The notes under the pieces are model-generated. The model was given only the letters and a program-made list of their open reading frames with translations, had not been told where the DNA came from and did no database searches. From Tieghemostelium lacteum (taxonomy: Eukaryota > Evosea > Eumycetozoa > Dictyosteliales > Raperosteliaceae), in assembly GCA_001606155.1 (NCBI GenBank), contig LODT01000011.1:248001-312000 (forward strand): a stretch of DNA of 64,000 nucleotides, read 5' to 3'. Of this stretch, positions 1 through 12,500 are shown one piece after another. The translations under genes were made by a program, and so were the position numbers. The first letter of the stretch is position 1; every line of letters starts with the position of its first letter.

Positions 1-1749
1 CTAATACAAGCTGCACCATACTCTGTATGTTCCTACCTAAGATACAAGGCAAGACCCTTATTTAATGTTATATTAGCTTCTAATCTGGACATAGTGTTGG
101 GGCTTTCCAGAAGAATGTTCATTAGTAGATTCACATATGACTCTCTAAAAAACAATTCCACATCTCATGTGGAAGCTAGATTAACTTTACTCAGACATCT
201 CTCAAGTTTTTCAGTTGGACTTGATGGATATGAAATTCTCTGTAAAAACATTCCAAATATACAGTTACTAAAACTTGTATTTAAAGAGTATACTGATAAT
301 GGTCCACCTGATAAATTTCCACCATCTCTTTATGAATTTGCAGAGATTTCTCTTCGTGCTAATCTAGATTTACTATTACCTTCACCCACAGCATTACGCC
401 AATTCTATCAAGGTAAAAATAATGAATTTACACCATCAACACTCTATAGTAACTTCTTTCCATCTACTAGTAAATCAATGGATAGTCTCTATTATAAACT
501 GTCCACAAACTTGAATGACTTTCCATTTAAGTCACTCCACTTTAGAGAATGGTTTCAAAAGTTACCAATTCACTTTAAACTGTTACCAAATTCTCAATAT
601 TTTCTATATCAATATAGATCATATCTCATTGAACTACCACAACATCAACAACAACAACAACAAGAAGATTTACCTACATTGGTTGCTGTAGTTCCACAAC
701 TACCAAAGATTGTCTATCAACATATTCTGAATTTCATATTCATGGATATGTCAATACACAAATTGGAAAAACTAAAGTTTATAAAAGTATCTAAATTGTT
801 CTTGTCAGTGGTATCCAAGTTATTAGAAGTAGATTTTTCAATTAGTAATGGCTTTTTGAAATTTCCAGAAATTCATAAAGAACACTCTATATTGAAACGT
901 TGGCCAAATTCTATATTAAATCTAATTAGATTACGAGATATTCCATTAAGTGTGTTTAAGGATTATATGTATAATCAATGTAGATTTATATGTATGGATT
1001 TGAGTGTTTCTATACCAATATTCAATAATCAAACCAATTTGAAAAGTTTACATGTAAATGTAGTTTTTGAAATCAGAGAACCTATTTTAAATCTACTGAA
1101 ACACTGTCCATTATTGGAAAGTATAAAGTGTATTCCTTTAACTACTCAACAGGATTTCAATGAATTTGTAGGTGATATACTAAAACTACAATTACCAAAT
1201 CTTAAAAACCTGTCAATTGAATATAAGAAGATTTTAACAGTACCTAGACAAACACATTTACAGGCCTATAAAGACGAATTAAAGAATAAGAATATACCCA
1301 CTATAACAGGTATATTTTCAGATACAATATTAGATATCACAGGATTTGATATTTTTAGCATTGAAACTGACAATCTTGTAGAGACTATAGCTCCACCACT
1401 ACTCTTCAAAAGTACCTGTATGGAACATGTCAGAGAACTAAACTTGACTACTGCTATATTTTCTAACATAGAAGCAGTTTTAGAAATAATTCAACCACAT
1501 TCCATTCATTTACAGAGTATTACATTATATGTCAGCAATCTAAGTTCACCACCATTTGAAAGAGTTCAATCCATTTTTGAGAAACTCGCATCTTTTGAAT
1601 CACTAAATTCAATATACTTTTCATTTTATCTCTATTATAGAGTACCAATTTATGACTGTGATAAAAAATGGTCGAACATAGATCTCAAATCTTTTAAAAA
1701 ATCATATAATCATACCTATTTTTATAAAAATAATACTATAAATCAATAA
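1..1749 (+). CDS. F-box/LRR-like dictyostelid family protein, 5' end outside window
   Basis: The reading frame is open from the first base of the window (582 codons visible), so the start codon lies outside; no in-frame ATG near base 94 marks a true start. A mid-protein segment (LPKIVYQHILNFIF followed by a KVSKLFLSVVSKLL helix) looks like the F-box-like hinge of dictyostelid F-box/LRR proteins, preceded by a short Gln run and followed by degenerate leucine-rich sequence. The C-terminus (DLKSFKKSYNHTYFYKN) and an inner GPPDKFPPSLYEFAEISL segment match the next large gene (2404-5574), so the two are tandem paralogues. Function is not known; an adaptor role in ubiquitin ligation is inference from the F-box-like part only. 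Confidence 0.8.
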   Translation, partial: LIQAAPYSVCSYLRYKARPLFNVILASNLDIVLGLSRRMFISRFTYDSLKNNSTSHVEARLTLLRHLSSFSVGLDGYEILCKNIPNIQLLKLVFKEYTDNGPPDKFPPSLYEFAEISLRANLDLLLPSPTALRQFYQGKNNEFTPSTLYSNFFPSTSKSMDSLYYKLSTNLNDFPFKSLHFREWFQKLPIHFKLLPNSQYFLYQYRSYLIELPQHQQQQQQEDLPTLVAVVPQLPKIVYQHILNFIFMDMSIHKLEKLKFIKVSKLFLSVVSKLLEVDFSISNGFLKFPEIHKEHSILKRWPNSILNLIRLRDIPLSVFKDYMYNQCRFICMDLSVSIPIFNNQTNLKSLHVNVVFEIREPILNLLKHCPLLESIKCIPLTTQQDFNEFVGDILKLQLPNLKNLSIEYKKILTVPRQTHLQAYKDELKNKNIPTITGIFSDTILDITGFDIFSIETDNLVETIAPPLLFKSTCMEHVRELNLTTAIFSNIEAVLEIIQPHSIHLQSITLYVSNLSSPPFERVQSIFEKLASFESLNSIYFSFYLYYRVPIYDCDKKWSNIDLKSFKKSYNHTYFYKNNTINQ

Positions 1750-1874
1750 ACCACAACAGAGTTTTAATTGTACTTGGGAATATCAGAATTAAAACAGAAG
1801 ACTTCTCACCAAATGACTTTAAAATAAAATAAATTTTGAAAAATTGAATAATCTTAGAACCAATTTTTACAATA

Positions 1875-2285
1875 ATGAGAGATAGAGATATTTTGTATAG
1901 AGAATTCTATAGAAGGGTATACTATAGGCCTGTTCTGTTGAGTGGCGAACATTGTTTTTATTGTGGACAAACGATTTGTAATTGCAATCAAAAGAAATTA
2001 ATATTTCAAGAACTCATTGACAAATATAGCGATGAAGAGTTAATTGCAACTATAGAGATTTTCAATGAGTGGGCAACTGTATCTGATGAAAAGAGATTAG
2101 ATCTAATTCAATGTTATAATGTTGAATATAAAGGAATAGGATACAAATATCATTTTCCAACAATTGAAAATATTGATTACTCAATTAAACCAATCCCCAA
2201 TTCACTCATTCCTTCCATTTTAAAAAGGTTTATTAAAGATTATATTCAAAAGAATCTATTTACATATCATTGTAGGTTTCAATGA
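1875..2285 (+). CDS. hypothetical small Cys-containing protein
   Basis: Single-exon frame of 136 codons beginning with ATG in an A-rich context, 125 bp after the preceding gene. Near the N-terminus a CFYCGQTICNC stretch could form a small metal-binding knuckle, but only four cysteines lie close together. The rest is charged and amphipathic (KYSDEELIATIEIFNEW) with no family I recognise. It sits between two paralogous F-box-like genes on the same strand and could be a short relative or a remnant of that family. Codon use resembles the flanking genes. Whether it is translated is uncertain. Confidence 0.5.
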   Translation: MRDRDILYREFYRRVYYRPVLLSGEHCFYCGQTICNCNQKKLIFQELIDKYSDEELIATIEIFNEWATVSDEKRLDLIQCYNVEYKGIGYKYHFPTIENIDYSIKPIPNSLIPSILKRFIKDYIQKNLFTYHCRFQ

Positions 2286-2403
2286 AAATACCTCATTCTT
2301 ATAATTATTATTAATAACTATTTATTTCATTATAATAAATATAGATTACTATAATTGGATTCATTCAAAGAATCCAAGACAGAAAGCTATCGGATATATA
2401 GTA

Positions 2404-5400
2404 ATGACAGAGTGTAGGAATAAGATTGATTTTAACAACCTTTTCAGGAATGTAATTGAAGATCTCGATATGATTGTTTATTTGGTTTTAAAGTTTAATA
2501 TTACACTAAAGACTACTGATAGTCAATTGTTTGTAGAGACAATAGAGAAGATACATAACAAAGGTATGCCATTGGAAAAGTACTCCTTTTTATTCCCAAA
2601 TGCACCCTCAAACTTAAATTGGAAACCAAAATTCGTCTCCGATTTCATTTCTACCAATCTACAAACCAATGATACCTTAATTTTATTCAGTGCCATCTCT
2701 AATATTTGTCAGAAACAATATTTAGAGTCTAATGAATCACCTTTTCAAGATTATAAATCATTGGTTATCTCTTTATTTTATTTACAAATAGATGGAAAAA
2801 TGGTATGTCTATAATCTATTTATCAAGTATTAAGATGTACTAATTAGGTATCTCTCTTTATATATATATATATATATACAGTCAAATAATGAAAGTAACA
2901 AATATCTTCAGAATATATCTAACAGATATCCTGATGACTTTAAAGAATTTATAATACAATATCTTAGAGATAACATTTCAATTGATAGAGGTAAAGAGAT
3001 ATTGGTGTGTATAGGAATAATTAACTTTGTCTATAGACAATTCAAACTAAATCCATCAGTAGTAATTGATTATTCTATATTAGAGAATTTTATTCTTGAT
3101 ATACTTTCTCATCCTTCCACACTACATGATCCAACTGGTATTACATTGTTTTATCTTCTAGACCATATAATAGACATTGATAAACATTTCTTGGAATTAT
3201 CTAAACTCGCCGATACCAACTCATTTTCAAAATATTATATTTACAGTAAATTATCAAATGATTTTATAAAATCAGCAGTATGTATAAATATGTTTTAAAT
3301 TAAATAGAGTTTATATATTAATATATATAAAAGCTCCCTTCAGATTTATTTAAATGTTTTGTAGAGGAAGTATGTGATATATATACTATAAATCTTTATT
3401 TTAGATATAATGATTGTATTACTAGTGAAGATGTATGTAATTTGGCAGAGATATTTAAGGTAGCACAACTAAAAGATGTTGAAGGTAAAAAACAACATAG
3501 TAGATTGTATATGTATGCTGCTGATAGAATGAAAGAGTATACAACCATAGCTACTGAAAAGTCTTTAATAGGCCCACCCGAACTATTGTTAAAATTCTAT
3601 CAACAAATAATATACAACTATACTGACAATGATTATGAAATGTTGGTGTATCTAAAGAAAAATATCAATGAGATATTTAAATGTTTAGAGGAGACTAAAA
3701 AAACTAATTATGAACCCTATTATAACCCCATTTTGGAGTCAATTTCATACATGTTCAAGAACGAAGATATAAATAATTTTATATTTTCACAGCCTTCGGA
3801 GGCTACTAGATTTATAATTGATAAATATAGATCTGATAAACCATTTAGAGTCAATTGGTCACTAATGGAAGTACTGTCTAGACATAGTTTATCAATGTTA
3901 AAACCAGCGATACTAGATCAATTTAAAAGCTATCATGATAGTGGGAATATTATGGATAAAATGAAGATATTAAAAAGAATAGGGTCACTTTCAGATCAAA
4001 AGTTTAATGGTGTTGATATTCTATTATATATGCACTCTCAGTACCCATTGGTTGAAATGATATTTAAGAGGTATCATGAACTTGGTCCACCTGATGATTT
4101 GGAGCCTATTTTATACATGATTGCAGAGATTTCAATGTCACAAAAATTGAATACCTTTAGATTCCCAAACTCTGGTAATAATACATTTGAAAATCTATTC
4201 ATTTCTTGTTTTGATTCAAATGATAAATTTCAACCGGATCTTCTGTATAATGGTACTAGTATATATTCCAGTGAAGATCTAGATAAATTGAATAATCTTC
4301 TTACCAGTTACCCATATGTTATAAAATCACCAAGCTTTAGAAAATGGTATTTCAGTCTCTCTGTACATCATAAAAGAAAAGTTATTCAAAATCAAGCAAC
4401 ATGGAAACTAGAACAAATATATCAACAACAACAACATCAACAAGATCTATTGGTGTCATCTTGTGATTTAATGTTACCTAATATAGTGTATCAGAGAATC
4501 ATACATTGTATGTACCAAGACCAAACTGTTCACTATCAACACAAATTGAATTTAGCTAAAGTCTCTAAATTGTTCTTTCAGTTGGCTGTAAAAGTTAACT
4601 GTAAGTTCTATGTTGAAAGAACTTCTTCCTACTTTCTAGAGATTAAAAACTATAAATTGATCAATAGTGACAGCGAATATTCTCTATTGAGATTGCTCCC
4701 TAAATGTATAAATTTCTATAACCTCACTCAAATGGCTTCCAAAGATTTTGATAGGTATCTTTATGACCATTTAGAGAACTTGGTCATTAGATCTGGAGAA
4801 GGATTCAATCATTTGATGTTTCCTTATAGGTTCTTGTTGACTAGAGACACTCAATTAAAGTTTATCTCCATTTCCCTCACAAAAGACATGAAAAAGGATC
4901 AGATTCTAGGTATTATTAAAAGGTCACCAAAATTGGAGATTGTGACATTAACTGTGTATACCATGTGGTCTTCATTTATGGATTTGATTGAACAGATTAT
5001 TCTTCTAAAGTTATCTAATATCAGAGAGATTCATATAGGGTCTGGAGCATCTTCTGATCCAAACTTCTTATTTTTCGAACCAATGATTAAAAAAATAGAA
5101 CAAATGAATATCAAAATTCCACGTATATTTATAATGACACCTAGTGCAGTGTTATCAAGTGGATGTGATTCTCTATACCTTAGAACATCAGAAAGAGAGT
5201 TTAGCAACAATAGCAGTATTCCAAAGGCACTGGAATACTCTTGTATGAAGTCACTTACTAGTGTAGTATTTACCATCGAACACATGAAAGATGTACTACC
5301 TCTAATTGAAATCTGTAAAAACTATCCAAATATCACTAAACACACCTACCGTATAATGAAATTAACATACCCAAAATACTCTGTTGATACCAATCTAGTT

Positions 5401-5574
5401 CAACAAGTATTTGATCAATTAAATGATCTACCACATCTAAGTTATCTCTATCTCTACTACTGGATACAAATCTACACCATTCCCATCTACTTTGGTAATG
5501 ATGAACATCTTTGGTCACAAATTGATTTAAAACAATTTAAAAAACATTATCAAGAATCATTATTTTATAAATAA
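2404..5574 (+). CDS. F-box/LRR-like dictyostelid family protein, three exons
   Basis: I read three exons, 2404-2802, 2882-3277 and 3334-5574, giving 1011 residues. Intron 1 runs from GTATGT to ATACAG and holds a (TA)n run at about 2859-2878; intron 2 is only 56 bp, GTATGT to AAAAG. All joins are phase 0. The N-terminal third is helical and repeat-like. A middle GPPDDLEPILYMIAEISM segment and an F-box-like LPNIVYQRIIHCMYQD ... KVSKLFFQLAV segment are followed by degenerate leucine-rich repeats and the tail DLKQFKKHYQESLFYK. These are shared with the upstream gene (1-1749), which marks a local duplication. A substrate adaptor role is inferred from the F-box-like part; the target is unknown. The intron 2 acceptor is the least certain boundary. 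Confidence 0.8.
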
Positions 5575-5616
5575 ACCTAAACCCCCACACTTCTTACTCC
5601 TTTTCTTTCAACATCT

Positions 5617-6259
5617 TTAATTATCAAAATAATTTGTTATAAATCTTGAAAATGCAAATATCAATGCATTTGAATAAATTAAATCTCTATGTAATAAACC
5701 ATTTGTAAAAACTCCCATTGCACCTTCTTTACTTCTAATTTCAGATTTTCCAGTTAACTCATCCATAACCTGTGCCAATTCTTTTTTATTCACTAATATC
5801 TCGTGCATTACTGATTTTGGTAATTCAAATCTATCAGTACTTGCAATTCCTATAGATCCTTTTCTATCAACTACTACTATCCATCCACCTATATACATTA
5901 AATACCCTCTATAAGTACCTCTCATTCTACAACTTTACCATTCAAATTGAAATCACAACAAAACACTTACACTCAAAATATTTATCTATAAATTCAATAT
6001 GGTGAATACCACCTTCTAATCCTATAGCATAGGTTGCATCACTATGTAATTCCAAAGATGCTTTTGCTCTGTTTATAGCACCTTGAATAGTTTCCTCATC
6101 AGACAACGGTTGATCACTCACTTTTGATGAAACTTTACAAGGAATTAATTTAAATTCTGTATATTTATCAGGCCATATTGATTTTATTGCCAATTCAACT
6201 GCTCTTATCTTTGCTTGATTTTCACTCCCAATTGCAATACTAATCATGTCTTTTTCCAA
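5617..6259 (-). CDS. DUF84/YjjX-type inosine/xanthosine triphosphatase
   Basis: Two exons on the minus strand, 6259-5973 and 5926-5617, giving about 198 residues. The family removes non-canonical purine nucleotides (ITP, XTP) from the nucleotide pool. Visible family signatures are the N-terminal SENQAKIRAVELAI, a middle SDQPLSDEETIQGAINRA, GLEGGI, then GWIVVVD, DELTG and EGAMGVFTNGLLHRD in the second exon. Length matches the family (about 170-200). The intron is very short, about 46 bp, with a GTGTAAG donor. The acceptor could be either of two AGs six bases apart, so one or two residues at the junction are uncertain. The gene is divergent from the LARP1-like gene. Confidence 0.88.
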
Positions 6260-6587
6260 AACCGAATTATTTGAAAATTTTCATTTTATTTGAACTAATT
6301 AAATAATAAAGTACTTTATTTATAAAAATTTATGTAGTTACAAATATTTAATAAAATGAAATTCAAAATTAATAGATATCAATGGGAAATCGATTTCCGG
6401 ATTTCCGTTCCGCAACGCACTTTTTCAAATTTGATTTCATAATTAATTTTTTTTTTTTTTTTTTCCATTATTGTAAACCAAATCTTTTTTATTACTTATA
6501 AATATTAATATATATAACTATTTTAATAATATCAACATTGAATTAGGAAATACTATATTAATAGTAATATTTAATAAAAAATTAAAA
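6260..6587. promoter_or_regulatory. divergent promoter region, NTP phosphatase / LARP1
   Basis: This 328-bp gap separates two start codons on opposite strands. It holds a run of 16 T at about 6449-6464, typical of dictyostelid transcription start regions, and an unusually GC-rich patch at about 6390-6420 (CGATTTCCGGATTTCCGTTCCGC, split here by its two TTTCCG repeats) that stands out from the AT-rich surroundings. The patch is a candidate factor-binding site; that is inference. Confidence 0.5.
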
Positions 6588-8765
6588 ATGGTTGAAAAAA
6601 TAACAATAAACAGTGCTCACCAAAAGCCAAACCAACACCACACCAAATACATTGGAAAATATTTTAATCAAAAACCTGAAAAGGATCATCAACCAAAGAA
6701 ACAATTCAAAGATACTTCTTTTGTTGAATCAAACCCAGAATTAGTTAGACAATCTATCATCAATCAAATGTATGTATCTATTTATGTGAATTGTCGGAAT
6801 AATTATCGTATTTTTAAAATATATCCCACACCCACCCACACATACATTTTAAAATAACAAATATTAATATTTTAAACTATGCTAAATAGTAATTATTACT
6901 TTAGTATTGAAAATCTATGTAGAGATATATATTTACGTTGTAATATGGATCAGGAAGGATGGGTTTCTATCCCATTCTTGTGTTCATTTAATAGAATGAG
7001 ATCATATGATTACAAGACAACTTGTGATGCAATTCAACATTCAGATCATGTGGAACTCAATGCTGAGAATGACAAATTGAGAATTAGAAATAATGATAAT
7101 AGAAAAATGTGGATATTGACTGATGAAGTAAAGAATGGATTTTTAACAGCTAGATCACAACAGCAGGAGAGTAGTGAAGGTTGGGAGACTGTACATTCAA
7201 AGAACCATCATAATGGTCCAAAGAAATCACAGAGTACTGATAATGTATCTGGTACTACTACACTGGAACCAACAGTCTTTGAATTCAGTTCTGATGAAAG
7301 TGAAGAAGTTGATTTTTTCCAAAAAGAGAGAAGAAATTTTGATTTGAGAGTTGTAGATCAAAAGGATGATGAAAATGAATTCTATTCTTCTGATGAAGAT
7401 ATTAACTATAGTGATGGTGAAGGACTTCTAGATGATTACAGTGATGAAGAAGAGTTAATGAAGAAACTTATCATTGTAACTCAATCCCAACACAAGAAGA
7501 ATAAGATAAATTCTAGAAAGTACATTAGTAATGAAATTGCATCTATCATTAACGATGGTTTGTACTTTTATGAACAGGATCTCAAGAGAAAGAAACAACA
7601 TTTCAAACCACAATCTAATAGTTATTCAACTGTCATCATTGAACAACAACAACATTCTAAAAAACAGGAGAATACTAAAGATCAGTCATCTTCAACTCCT
7701 ATTACTACTAATGCTTGGAATGTTGGTAAGAGTAGTAGTACTAGTTCAACAACAACTCCAACAATGGCACAGAGATTAAAAGAACATCATTTGGGTATAC
7801 CAATTGAAGCTGAGGTTCCTAAAGCACCTACAAGACTTTATTCACCAAAACCCAAGTCTACTTCGGGATCTTCAACAGGAAGTGGAAAGAACTTTAACAG
7901 AAAACCAATTCAACCTATAGGTTGGGTTGTAAGTTCAGATTCAGTTCAATCATCACCTAGTTCATCACCAAAGACTACTATAGGAGGTGTAAGTGGTAGT
8001 CTAGGTAATGACGATATTCCATATTTTCAACATCCATCCTATGAACTATTGGAAGAGAACGGATTCGTTCAACAGAAATACGACAAGTACAAGAGTAAAT
8101 GTCTAAAAGAGAGAAAGAGATTGGGTATTGGAAACAGTTCAGAAATGAACACACTCTTTAGATTCTGGTCACATTTCTTACGTACACATTTTATTCAAAA
8201 AATCTATCAAGAATTTTTGGAAATTGCTATAGAGGATCAGAAACAGGGTGCAGGTTATGGTATGGAATGTGTCTTTAGATACTTTAGTTATGGATTAGAA
8301 AAGAAATTCCGTTCTGAAGTCTTTGAAGATTTCCAAACCTACACTCTACAAGATTACAAATCTGGTAGTGTCTACGCACTAGAGAAATTCTGGGCCTATC
8401 TAAAGTACCGTAAAGATCAAACACCTTTAGTCATTAACCAAGAACTACAAGACATTCTCAACAAGTTCAAAACTATCAATGATTTTAGAAATTTTCTAAA
8501 AAAATCAACTTCAACCACCAGCACAACTTCAAAACAAAATAATAATAGCAGCTATAAACAACACAACAACTACTCAAACAAAAAATATAATAACCAACCA
8601 TTATCATCATCACACACCACCAAACCATCATCATCATCATCTTCTTACCAATCTAAAAGTAATACTTATTCATCATCAATGAAAACCAAAACAACAATTT
8701 CTTCAAATACTTCATCAAGTTCAACTAATACTATGATGAACAATACTAAACATGGCTTTATGTAA
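6588..8765 (+). CDS. larp1: LARP1-type La-motif and DM15 protein
   Basis: Two exons, 6588-6769 and 6890-8765 (685 residues). The join restores a clean La motif: VRQSIINQI then NYYFSIENLCRDIYLRCNMD, ending near residue 130. The C-terminal half carries DM15-type repeats (YELLEENGFVQQKYDKYKSK, then LGIGNSSEMNTLFRFWSHFL and GMECVFRYFSYGLEKKF). That La motif plus DM15 order is diagnostic of LARP1, which binds the cap and 5'TOP end of ribosomal-protein mRNAs and works downstream of TOR. Between them is a long disordered acidic, Ser/Thr/Gln-rich linker with SDE clusters that could be CK2 sites. The C-terminal tail is Ser/Asn-rich. Start chosen at the first ATG after a T tract; the intron is GTATGT to TAG. 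Confidence 0.93.
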
Positions 8766-9138
8766 AGTTTTCATTGATGAAGATTATAAGAAGATGATTC
8801 ACCCACACACACAATTCACCACAAACACCACCACCACAAACACCACCACAAACACCACAAAAATTATAGATGCTACTATTATTATTAATTTGAAGAATTC
8901 ATTGAATTGCAATTATTGTTACCCAATTTTTAAAAGATTTTATCCTCACATTATATATTCAACTAATTTTACAGAAGAAGAAATTAACCCACTATTCAAA
9001 TTTGAATTGTCATTGACTGGAATCTATTTGAAAAATAAAGAGCACCTGTGGCTATTGTCAATGATAATATTTATCTTGATGTTCACTGTAAAAAAAAATA
9101 CTACCTCTCTTGGCATATACACCAATTATAAATATTAA
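8752..9138 (+). CDS. doubtful ORF overlapping the LARP1 3' end
   Basis: An ATG-started frame of 128 codons that overlaps the last 14 bases of the LARP1 frame. It begins with a Thr/Asn/His-rich stretch encoded by ACC/ACA repeats and ends in a hydrophobic WLLSMIIFILMFTV segment. No family is recognised. Because it starts inside another gene's stop region, has no promoter-like gap and contains simple repeats, it is most likely 3' UTR that happens to be open. The neighbouring frame over about 9040-9130 also reads protein-like, which may point to relict coding sequence. Confidence 0.2.
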   Translation: MALCKVFIDEDYKKMIHPHTQFTTNTTTTNTTTNTTKIIDATIIINLKNSLNCNYCYPIFKRFYPHIIYSTNFTEEEINPLFKFELSLTGIYLKNKEHLWLLSMIIFILMFTVKKNTTSLGIYTNYKY

Positions 9139-9540
9139 TTTTCAAACTTTAAAAATGGTGGGGGTTGTTTATAAAAGAGGTTATTAACTCACACTTTTGT
9201 GTTTTTTTTATTAATTAAATGTGGGAGGTGCAGGTGATACACCATTTGAATTTGGAAAATTTGTATATTTTCTATATTGTAAAATATAGATTAGATTTTC
9301 ATTTGTTATATATATTTAATTTATAATAAGATATCATATAAATTCAGATTCAATAATATAATTTACTTTTATAATTTTTAATTTATTTTAAAATTTCAGT
9401 TTAAACAACATAAAACTACCAATAGTTTTTCTTTTCATTTTCTGATAATTTTTTTGGTCAAAAACATATTAATTGGAAGAGAGAGTCTAAAAAAAGAGTG
9501 ATAAGCTAAACTAACACACATTTGTTATTTTTTAATAATA
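9139..9540. promoter_or_regulatory. upstream region of the P5B ATPase gene
   Basis: About 400 bp of AT-rich sequence with T runs and a G-rich GGTGGGGGTTG stretch near 9155. No coding potential or RNA gene is evident on either strand. The last 60 bp before the ATG are A-rich, as in other dictyostelid leaders. Confidence 0.4.
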
Positions 9541-12500
9541 ATGATTGAAAATGATCCTCATAGTAATATAATCACTAAAAAAATATCACCAATTCTATTG
9601 TCAAATCAAGAACAATTGAAATCCATTGAACCTTTTACACTATCACCTATACCACTAAATAATAATAATAATAATAATAGTAGTGATGAAGAAGATGATG
9701 AAAAGAGTGTAATTGTAAATAGCGTAACACAGGTTCAACTGCCGCCACATATAAAGTCCATATCGGGGCAACAACAACAACAACAAGATGATGATACAGA
9801 CGAAGTATTAGCGATATCATCTATTCAAGGATACACTCAATCAGTATACAAAGAGATTTTGTATTGGATTAGTGTAATATTGACATGTGGTATAGCTTTA
9901 CTAGTCTATTACTGGTTTCAGATATTTTATATCAATTGTAGATATAAAAAATGTGAACTCTCTCGTGCAAAATACTTGCTCATTGAGAGTAAAGATCAAA
10001 GATTTGAAATATGTCCTGTACAGACATCAACTGATAACATTTCTACCAATAGTAGTAGTTATGTATTATATAGATTTTCAAAGTTTTTCTATAACCCTGA
10101 TACCAATAACTTTGAGAAATCAAGGTATGTTTTAAACACACTTTTAATCTATTTATAAAAAATTCTAAAATTGGATTGTTCTCACACCACACACTCTCTT
10201 TTTGAATAGTATTCAGAATAGTCATAAAAAGAGTGATTTGATAACTTTAGTTAAACAGGGACTTGGAAATGAAGAGGTATCGGATTTAAAGAATCTATTT
10301 AATGAAAATGTTATAAAGATTCCATTGAAATCCATACCTAGGTTATTTTTAGAAGAGATTTTACATCCATTTTTTATATTTCAAATTTATAGTGTATGTT
10401 TATGGTTCTCTGAGGAATACTATTACTATGCAATTGCAATATTTATCATTGCATCTGTCAGTGCTATTCTAAATCTCAGAGAAATACGTCAAAATCTATT
10501 GTCACTGGAGAGAATTGCATATTTTTCCTGTCCTGTAGAGGTACTTCGTAATGGTCAATTTGAGACTGTATTCTCTATAGATTTGGTTCCTGGTGATATT
10601 ATTAAACTAAAACAATCATTTACACTCCCATGTGACTTGACACTACTCACTGGATCTGTGATTCTCAATGAAGCAATGTTAACTGGTGAATCTATACCAG
10701 TTACTAAATACTCTATTTTACCACCGGATTTATCTACAAGTGTACCTGAAGAGACATACAATTTCAAAGCGGAGAAGAGATCGTTACTTTTTGGTGGAAC
10801 TGTGATTGTAAAGTTACTATCTCATGGTTCGGATACAGAGGTTTTGGGTATGGTCAGAGAAACTGGGTTTCAGACAACAAAAGGTAAACTTATATTATCT
10901 ATAATGTATCCCAAGAAATCACATTTTAAGTTCTTGTCGGAGGCTATGAAATTCATTGGTGTTTTGTGTAGTATTGCAATGATTGGTTTTGCAATTTCAG
11001 TTTGGAGACTTTATAGTCTAGGCGAGGAAGGTAAAACCATTGCATTGAGAGCACTGGATTTAATAACCATAGTAATACCACCAGCTCTACCGATGGCAAT
11101 GTCAGTTGGAACTGGTTTCGCTTTAGGTCGTCTCAAAAAACAACAAGTTTTTTGTATAAGTCCCAATCGTTTGAATATGGGTGGAAAAATTCAAGTTTTT
11201 TGTTTTGACAAAACTGGTACTTTAACTGAAGAGGGTTTGGATCTTTTTGGTTTGTTACTTTCTAATGGTGGTAGTGTTGGAAACTGTCAATTTCAGTCTA
11301 TGCACAAGAGTGAGGATATAACTAATGAACAATGTCTAAATTCAAATCCATTGATGAAATTGGTAATGTCAAGTTGCCATTCTCTATCGAATATAGATGA
11401 AAAAGTCAGCGGAGATCCATTGGAAGTCAAAATCTTCCAAGTTACCAATTCTATAATTAGAGATGAATCCATCTCAGAAAACCACATTGAAATGGAAAAT
11501 AGAAAAAAAATATACTTTTTGGAGAGATTTGATTTTCAATCTAAACTTCAAAGAATGTCTGTTGTTATCAAAACGGAGGATGACAGTCATTATAGTTTGG
11601 TTAAAGGTTCACCAGAGATTATTAAACAACTCTGTTTAAATGAAACTATTCCATTGGACTATGATCAGAAACTTTCAGAATTTACAGAGAAGGGTTATAG
11701 AGTACTTTCATGTGCCTATAGATCAGTTACACCTTTAGAATTATCACAATACGCCAACAGAGACCAACTAAGATTGCAAACGGAACTGAATCTCCATTTT
11801 CTAGGATTTATAATCATGGAGAATAAAATGAAACCAGAGTCGCCTGGAATCATTGCAACTCTTCAGAAGGCGAATATAAAGACTGTTATGGTCACTGGTG
11901 ATAACCCACTAACTGCTCTGTCGGTAGCACACCAAAGTGGCATAATTAAAAAAGAACAGTCCATTTTGTTTATGGGGGTTGTTGAACAAGATTATATCAA
12001 TTGGGAACTGGTTAGTAAGGATAAAGGTGACTATCATAGACTAGATCCTTCAACTCTGTTATTAGATTCTGAAGAATTTTCAGATTATAATCTAATTGTA
12101 ACAGGTCCGGTTTTCAAAAAACTCTATCACAATTATTTACAAACGGGGTCACAAAAATTCAATAATATGCTAAAACGTGGTGTGGTTTATGCTAGAATGA
12201 CTCCAGATGAGAAACAAACACTCGTTGAGGAACTGGAACGTATTGGATTATATGTTGGAATGTGTGGTGATGGTGCAAATGATTGTGGAGCTTTGAAAGC
12301 TGCTCATGTAGGTATATCACTCTCAGAGACAGAAGCATCAATAGCAGCACCTTTTACATCGACTATAACCAATATATCATGTTGTCCAACTCTTATAAAA
12401 GAAGGTAGAGCATCTCTAGCTGTTTCCTTTAAACTCTTTCAATTCATGGGAATGTACAGTCTCATTCAATTCACATCGGTCATCTTCCTGTATTTCATTG

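Noticed and set aside
2859-2878. (TA)n run as a possible mobile-element tail
   Set aside because: It lies inside intron 1 of the F-box-like gene and is an ordinary microsatellite.
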